Positions 58,916 through 64,000 of a stretch of 64,000 bases of DNA are shown piece by piece. Origin of the DNA: Paragyromitra xinjiangensis. Taxonomy: Eukaryota; Ascomycota; Pezizomycetes; Pezizales; Discinaceae. Under the pieces are notes generated by a model. It searched no databases, was not told the origin of the DNA, and saw nothing but the letters and a program-made list of their open reading frames with translations. Location of the stretch: positions 1,364,001 to 1,428,000 of the forward strand of contig JBCAMK010000015.1 of NCBI GenBank assembly GCA_038503065.1, in the 5' to 3' direction. Position 1 is the first letter of the stretch, and each line of letters opens with the position of its first letter. Both the position numbers and the translations under genes were made by a program.

Positions 58916-61562
58916 TGTCATGAAACCCCGGACAAACTTGAGGGAACAACAAACAGAGAAGTAATTTTCGTCCGTCGACTGCGAAAAGAGACGATGGAAT
59001 TGAGCTGAAGCAGGAACACAGAAGACTCCTGCCAGCGCATAAGTAGTCCACGCTGGCAGCTACGGGTCAGATCAATGCCCTATTCTTCACCCTGCCCCAC
59101 CCCTCCGTTGTTAAAAAAAATTACCAGCTCTTCGTCGCGCGATTGAAACAACGGGCCCGGGGAAAGTGTGCAGGATCGCAATTTTTTTTCCCTTCCCTTT
59201 CATCAATTTTTTTTGCAAATTCTTCCGTTCAACCACCACCATCCAAAATATCCCTTACTTAGTATTGAGCCTGCAGCAACGATAGTACAAAAGAGGGTAT
59301 CGTCCTGCTAATTGTGTACACTTAGCCCAGGCTCTCACTTTTTCTTCTCTTTTTCTCTCTCGTTCTATTTTGTGATTTCAGCCAGCCTCATATGTTTGAC
59401 GTGCATTCTTTTTTCCCACGCGGAATCTCACGCCAACTCTCACATCTCGGCTGGTTATGGGCGTCATCGAAATAGCAGAGAGCGAATGGCAGCACAGCAG
59501 CCGACATTACCCTACCCGTTTCTACCGTGGAGAAGCAACGCGCCTGGGGGTGGGTGCGGCTGCATGGTGGTTCGTTTCTCCGCCCATCACTCGGTACGTT
59601 TCCCAGGACTGCGCTGTCGCTCGAGCGAGCGGGTGTACCCCGTCATTGAAACAGGACCATCCAATGTGCGACAACCCCCTCCCATTGACAGGACCCGGTA
59701 CTTCCGTCCCAGCGAACCGGTGTGGAGGATCAAAGGGCAAAAAGCAAAATATAACAATCAGAAAACGATAGTAAGTTAGTAGGTAAGGTAATAGTAGTAG
59801 TGATGTAACAATTGTTTCGTTTTGGGGTGTGGTCATTGCCCGAGCTATGAACTAGCTCCTGTGAGCGATTCTGAGCCATAAGGTTGATGATGTATGTACA
59901 TGGAAAGAGCTCATATCCCACTGTAGAAAACCAGGTCGGCATATTGCAAACTAGAAATGGGATACCATATTGCAAACATAACCATTGGACCGAAGAAGGA
60001 GAAGGAGCAGGAGGGGGGAATGGTTGTGCGAACGAGACCGTGCTGGCCTGTGCATATTTACCTTCCTTGCCCTTGACCTCATTTTGACAGATAGCTTTCA
60101 GCATTGAGGCTTGCAGAGTCGCAGTTTGCTATATCTTGCAGCAAAGGCGAGGGCGATCGTATGAGAGGCGTGCTGGATCGGAGCGTGGAGAGAGGGGAAT
60201 CAATGCCGGATTGATGCCGGAAGTAGTTTCGACGGGGGAAAGCAAGCAGGTGCGGGGCGGGCGGTACGGTAGGAAGGGGGGACGGGGTCCCAGCTGGAAG
60301 AGAAGGCAATTCAACTCAAAGTGAACTTAGGGCCTTCCCTGTCTGTCTCCCTGTCTCTCTGTCGGGCCCTGAACCATCGCCGAGGGAGGGGACAAGCAAA
60401 GCAAGTGCGTAAAGGTAGAGTGTAGGTAGTATGTACCGATGCTGTGTTGATATGTACGATACCTATCGACATGTACGCCCTTTCACTTCGTTGCCCCCTC
60501 CTTCAGTGCGAACCTGCCTGGAGAGAGACTGGCCATGGACCGGCGCCCGTGGGGAGTAATGCATCTCCTAGCCCCATGAACCTGCTTTGTGTGCTCGTCT
60601 TAAGAGTAACCTGTCGATATTTTCCTCAAAATGATAGGGAACTGTTATTTTTTTTCGCTGACGTGTAAAAACGAAGGGATGTTTAGTAGGGCAGCACAGG
60701 CTCCTATTCGTTCGTTTGTTATTGAACGATGGCTTGGTCGTAGGTATTTTGCATCGACGGGGCATGTAGCTTTCGGGTCCTGTCCCGTGCCTTCGGCACG
60801 AATCAGTTTCGCGACGCTCGTTGACGTGTCAGTGCATTTCACCACGGTCCCCCATTCATAGGCTGCTGCTGGGTAATCTCAGGATAGAAACAGTCGGTAG
60901 GTAAGAAGGTATGTAAGTCTGCGTTCTGTATGTATGTAGGCAGGTAGCCAGTGCCTTAAAAACCAACCTATCAGACTCCAGTGACAGAACGTTGATCGCA
61001 GCAAGGCGGATGCGAGGAGGAAAAAAAAAGATAGGTAAAAGTATTGCGTCAATCTCGTCCCTCTTGCCGGTTTACGAGAGAGAGTAGAGCATCATCATCA
61101 CTCTTTCTCTTCCCCTTCTCCTCCTCGGACGGTTGACGAGTAGAGGGCAGAGTAGATACACTCCCGTGATTGTGGAATGTCACGATATGATGGTGAAAGA
61201 GGGGGCGGGGTGAAAAGTGAACCGCAGGAGTGATCGTTGCTTTTCTACTCTACAATTGCCGGCCATCGAAGATCATCAAGGAGAACCCACCGGCAACAAA
61301 TCAGAATGTATAAAACCACCATATTCGCGAGACTTAGGACGAGTAGAGATATTCTGTACATTTGTGGGCTTTTGCGCTGGGTACAAGGCAGAAGCTGTCT
61401 ACATCGGTATCAATCGGATCATCGCAGCGACCCGATTCTCTTAAATTGTCCAACCCACTAAGAGAGGATCAGGACGCCTTCTCTCCCGCCTCCATCAAAA
61501 AAAAAGATGCAATCAATTATAGACAAGTAACGAATCGAATCCCCCCAGGTACGACCATTAAA
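58916..61562. other. 2.6-kb gene-free region upstream of methyltransferase-like gene
   Basis: Contains promoter DNA for the minus-strand gene and the MIX17 3' flank. ATCACTCGG occurs at 59586-59594. Several frames of 60-155 codons are open at 59.3-60.3 kb on both strands at once, a sign of GC-rich sequence and not of coding. Repeats of GTAGGTA type occur near 60.42 and 60.93 kb. No gene was recognised. Confidence 0.4.
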
Positions 61563-62275
61563 CTACTGGTTGTAATTCCTCGCCATATTTTGGCATGCTT
61601 TCTATTCATCCCATCCCGTTAGCCCCACCCACACTTTTAGGAATGAAAGAAAAAAATCAAGCAAAGAATGGTTTATTACCAGTTGATCCAGATACCAACT
61701 GCAGATCTGCATGTTTCCCTGGTTATCGTCAAGGCACTTTGTAAAGCTCTTCGCATCGGCTTCGCACGAGGGAGCGCCCCACGAAGAGTTCGACGCAGAC
61801 TGGGCTTGGACAGGTTCGGCTGCCGCCGCAGGAGCTTCGGGGCTCGATGATCCACCGAACTAATGATGCCATTGGTTAGCCATATGCAGGTCCGGAGTAA
61901 GGAACAGTGAAGACAAGGAGGGGGAAAAAAAGTACCATTCCACTAATACCAGCACCGAGCATGTGTCCAACGGTACTTCCGACAGCGACACCGGCAGCGG
62001 TGGAAGCCATCTATCCACTGGGAGTTAGCCTTTCTGTCTTATCCATTGCTGCTTTATCTCGCATCCGGGTTCTTCCTGGAGTCTTGGAAAGAACTAACCT
62101 GACCGAAGAGACCTGGGCTCTGAGTTGCAGGTGCTTGTGTCTGAGTAGCCGTGGCCGGTGGTTGGGGTTGAGCGACTCTTGCAGGAACCGAGGCAGTCGA
62201 TGCTGAACGGGTTTGCTGAGGAGCTGGGGCGCGCCTGGTAGGAGCAGGGCGAGCGGGACCACGAGAACGAGCCAT
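61563..62275 (-). CDS. MIX17: Mitochondrial twin CX9C protein Mix17 (CHCHD2/CHCHD10 family)
   Basis: Mix17 is a small intermembrane-space protein; animal homologues CHCHD2/10 affect MICOS and respiratory function. Four exons (62275-62099, 62010-61936, 61859-61680, 61601-61563) give 156 residues. The N-terminus (MARSRGPARPAPTRRAPAPQ) is Arg/Ala/Pro-rich, matching the family's targeting region. A Gly-rich hydrophobic segment follows (MASTAAGVAVGSTVGHMLGA). The CHCH domain has C116-X9-C126 and C137-X9-C147, giving two disulfides after Mia40-dependent oxidation. The last CX9C cysteine lies in the fourth exon (KACQNMARNYNQ); without it the motif would be cut. Introns 1 and 2 flank the hydrophobic exon. 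It lies tail to head with LRP1 on the same strand. Confidence 0.93.
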
Positions 62276-62630
62276 TTCGAAAAATTGTTGTGTGATGGAG
62301 AATCGACCGGATGAGAAAACGAGAAGGAGTGGCTGGTTTTGAAGTGGGGGGACAAACTGGAGGAGTAAAGTTTGAAGTCGTCGGAAGTTCTCGCCATCAG
62401 AAAACCGAAAGTTTGGGTCCCTCCGCCAAGCCCCGCTTACTGGACAGTCATGTGATTGAGTTTAGAATGTTCGGGACTTCACGATGCAAGTTCTAGACTG
62501 GACCTGCGTAAATAGGAATAGACAAATAGAACAAGAACGCCTTGCCCTTTATGTAACCCGCAAAGAATAATGTACAGAAGACCCTATTATACACAGTTTC
62601 TAAAGGAAATACTTGATATCATATGCCCGC
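62276..62630 (-). promoter_or_regulatory. MIX17 promoter and LRP1 3' flank
   Basis: 355 bp between two minus-strand genes. No strong motif was recognised. The segment contains no conserved frame. Confidence 0.4.
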
Positions 62631-63690
62631 CTAATCTCGTCTACGAAAATGCTTCCTCTTGCCTTTTTTCGGCAAGGTTTCTTCTGTGAATGGCCGGTAT
62701 TAGTATGATCAATAGTGAGAAACGTAGGAAGGGTAGCACAAACCTTCGTCATTATTAGAAAGCCTATTAGCTTTTTCCGCTTCCTTCCTCTCCTGACGCC
62801 TCTTCTTTTTGCTTGCGTTCTTCCTCTCACGCCTGACATCTTCTTCCGTGCCCCCTCCAGTTGTATCTCCATCAAATTTTCTCTTCCCGCCAGGGCTGAC
62901 AGAGACCCCATGATTCTTGAAGGTATTGAGGATCCGATTGACCTGCTTTTCGTTTTTCATCTTCTTATCATCCGGCACATCCTCCGTATCATTGATCGTT
63001 AGGATTTTCTCGTGCTCGTATTTGTCCTTTGGATTCTCTTCGTCCGATTCGCTGCCGTCATCTTCTTCCTGTGCTTCCTCATTCGAGGGGTTCTCCGCCT
63101 CCCGACTTTCGATCTTCCGTGACAATTCTTCGAACTTGGCATGGGCGGCTGCCTTCTCTCTAGCCTTTTCCGCTGCGTGTTCGCGATCCCACTTATCGTT
63201 TCCAGCCTGCAGCCAAAGAGGTTAGTGCGATGGTCTCGGGTGATCGATTGATGGGATAAAAGGTGGGATTACCAAATCATGCTTGACGAATCTCGCTACA
63301 ACCTCTTTATTTAGCGCCGTCTCCCGCTTTGCTTCGGTGTTACCGCTCTGTGCATCGTTGATTTTCTTGACGTATTGTTTTACGCGCTCAAGCTCACGCA
63401 TTACTGGGTGTTCTCTCGCGTTGATACCATTGAGTCTTAGGTATGCTTTATGACTATTAGCAGCCATCCAGAAGAAAATCAGGGAGAAGGAGGTACAAAC
63501 AGAAGAGTAAAGAGTCAATGGCATAAGTAGTCAGAACATAGAGACGAGCTTTATCCACGACGGGGAGTTTTGCAGCTATATCTTGAAGAGAGGATTTGAG
63601 CAGGGGGGCAAGGGCTTCGGTGATATCGTCAATTTGATCATCAAGGAGCTCGACGATATCCATCATCTGGTCTGGGCTCATGTTTGCCAT
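62631..63690 (-). CDS. LRP1: Exosome cofactor Lrp1/Rrp47 (C1D family)
   Basis: Lrp1 (Rrp47; C1D in animals) binds the nuclear exosome nuclease Rrp6 and aids 3' processing of rRNA, snRNA and snoRNA. Four exons (63690-63501, 63445-63273, 63206-62744, 62683-62631) give 292 residues. The Sas10/C1D domain covers residues about 5-120: MMDIVELLDDQIDDITEALA, then KARLYVLTTYAIDSLLFSYL and RLNGINAREHPVMRELERVK, then QYVKKI. A charged region (GSESDEENPKDKYEHEK) and a very basic tail (KKKRRQERKEAEK ... KKGKRKHFRRRD) follow, consistent with RNA binding. Exon 2 must start at the AAAG acceptor (63446-63449), not the earlier TAG, to keep LLFSYLRLNG. The start MANMSPDQ fits the family. Confidence 0.93.
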
Positions 63691-64000
63691 ATCTGCGACT
63701 ATGTTGTGGAGTGGTATGTATTGATGAAGATGATATTTGGGAGGGGGTTGTGTTTGTAGCAGTGGGTCTTACAGATTCTAACATTGAAGTGAAGTTACGC
63801 AGGTCTTGGCAACCGCCAAGCGGTGCGGCTCAAAGGCAATCGCCCTTTAAAAACCTCATTTGGGCCGATTATCATTAGCTCCAGGGTTAGGTTTCTTAAT
63901 TTTTCAACCTCACGTGCAACTAAATAAAACTCGATCCTCATGAAAACCTCCCCTCCACCAGCAATTTCTATCATTGGTATTTCCAACATGTTAAAGGAAG
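63691..64000. other. Upstream flank of LRP1 at the window edge
   Basis: About 310 bp before the LRP1 start, running off the window. A 64-codon minus frame (63989-63795) is open but has no recognised family or splice context. It may be leader, promoter or part of a neighbour that lies outside. Confidence 0.3.

Noticed and set aside
59312..59836. Overlapping frames of 104-155 codons on both strands
   Set aside because: The longest lacks an early ATG, and simultaneous openness on both strands points to GC-rich non-coding DNA. No family or splice pattern was found.
63795..63989. 64-codon minus frame beyond LRP1 at the right edge
   Set aside because: Too short, no recognised family, and no splice connection visible inside the window.

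Overview
This window is nuclear DNA of a filamentous ascomycete (Pezizomycotina-type). The evidence is dense short spliceosomal introns of about 50-80 nt (two GC-light AT-rich spacers aside), CTAAC/CTGAC-like branch points, and proteins whose closest recognisable families are fungal: Utp7, DASH Spc19, Sec2, Rav2/Rogdi, a SUR7-family claudin-like protein, a LaeA/UMTA-type methyltransferase and a STRIPAK-type FHA protein. No species is claimed. All splice models were built by eye from conserved protein sequence, GT/AG sites and reading phase, and each listed model closes in frame.

Layout. 0-23 kb is gene-rich: SRP54 (cut by the left edge), UTP7, REV3 (13 exons), MGR2/ROMO1, RAV2, COQ4, PDCD5, SEC2, SPC19, ATP18 and SUI1/eIF1. 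23-26.4 kb is a gene-free spacer. 26.4-35 kb holds an NVJ2-like SMP lipid-transfer protein, a tail-anchored FHA protein and the octanoyltransferase LIP2. From 35 to 56 kb genes are islands in AT-rich, repeat-poor-looking but stop-rich DNA that resembles repeat-induced point mutation (RIP) debris: lipoyl synthase LIP5, a SUR7-like protein and an otubain are the only confident genes. 56-64 kb returns to genes: deoxyribose-phosphate aldolase, an unusual short methyltransferase-like gene, the twin-CX9C protein MIX17 and the exosome cofactor LRP1/C1D.

Functional threads. Most genes are housekeeping. Several encode mitochondrial proteins (MGR2, COQ4, ATP18, LIP2, LIP5, MIX17). LIP2 and LIP5 catalyse consecutive steps of lipoate synthesis and are neighbours on the same strand, separated only by an AT-rich block. 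Divergent pairs with short shared promoters are SRP54/UTP7 (248 bp), RAV2/COQ4 (156 bp) and SPC19/ATP18 (353 bp).

The most unusual items are a methyltransferase-like gene whose SAM-binding glycine loop is replaced by acidic residues and whose N-terminus is short; the LIP2-LIP5 linkage; a 9-bp word (ATCACTCGG and close variants) seen about 15 times; two MluI cell-cycle boxes before REV3; and several splicing oddities (GC-AG intron, 11-nt microexon, 54-nt stopless intron, tandem acceptor). I found no clear undescribed multi-gene system, no CRISPR array, and no tRNA or rRNA gene.
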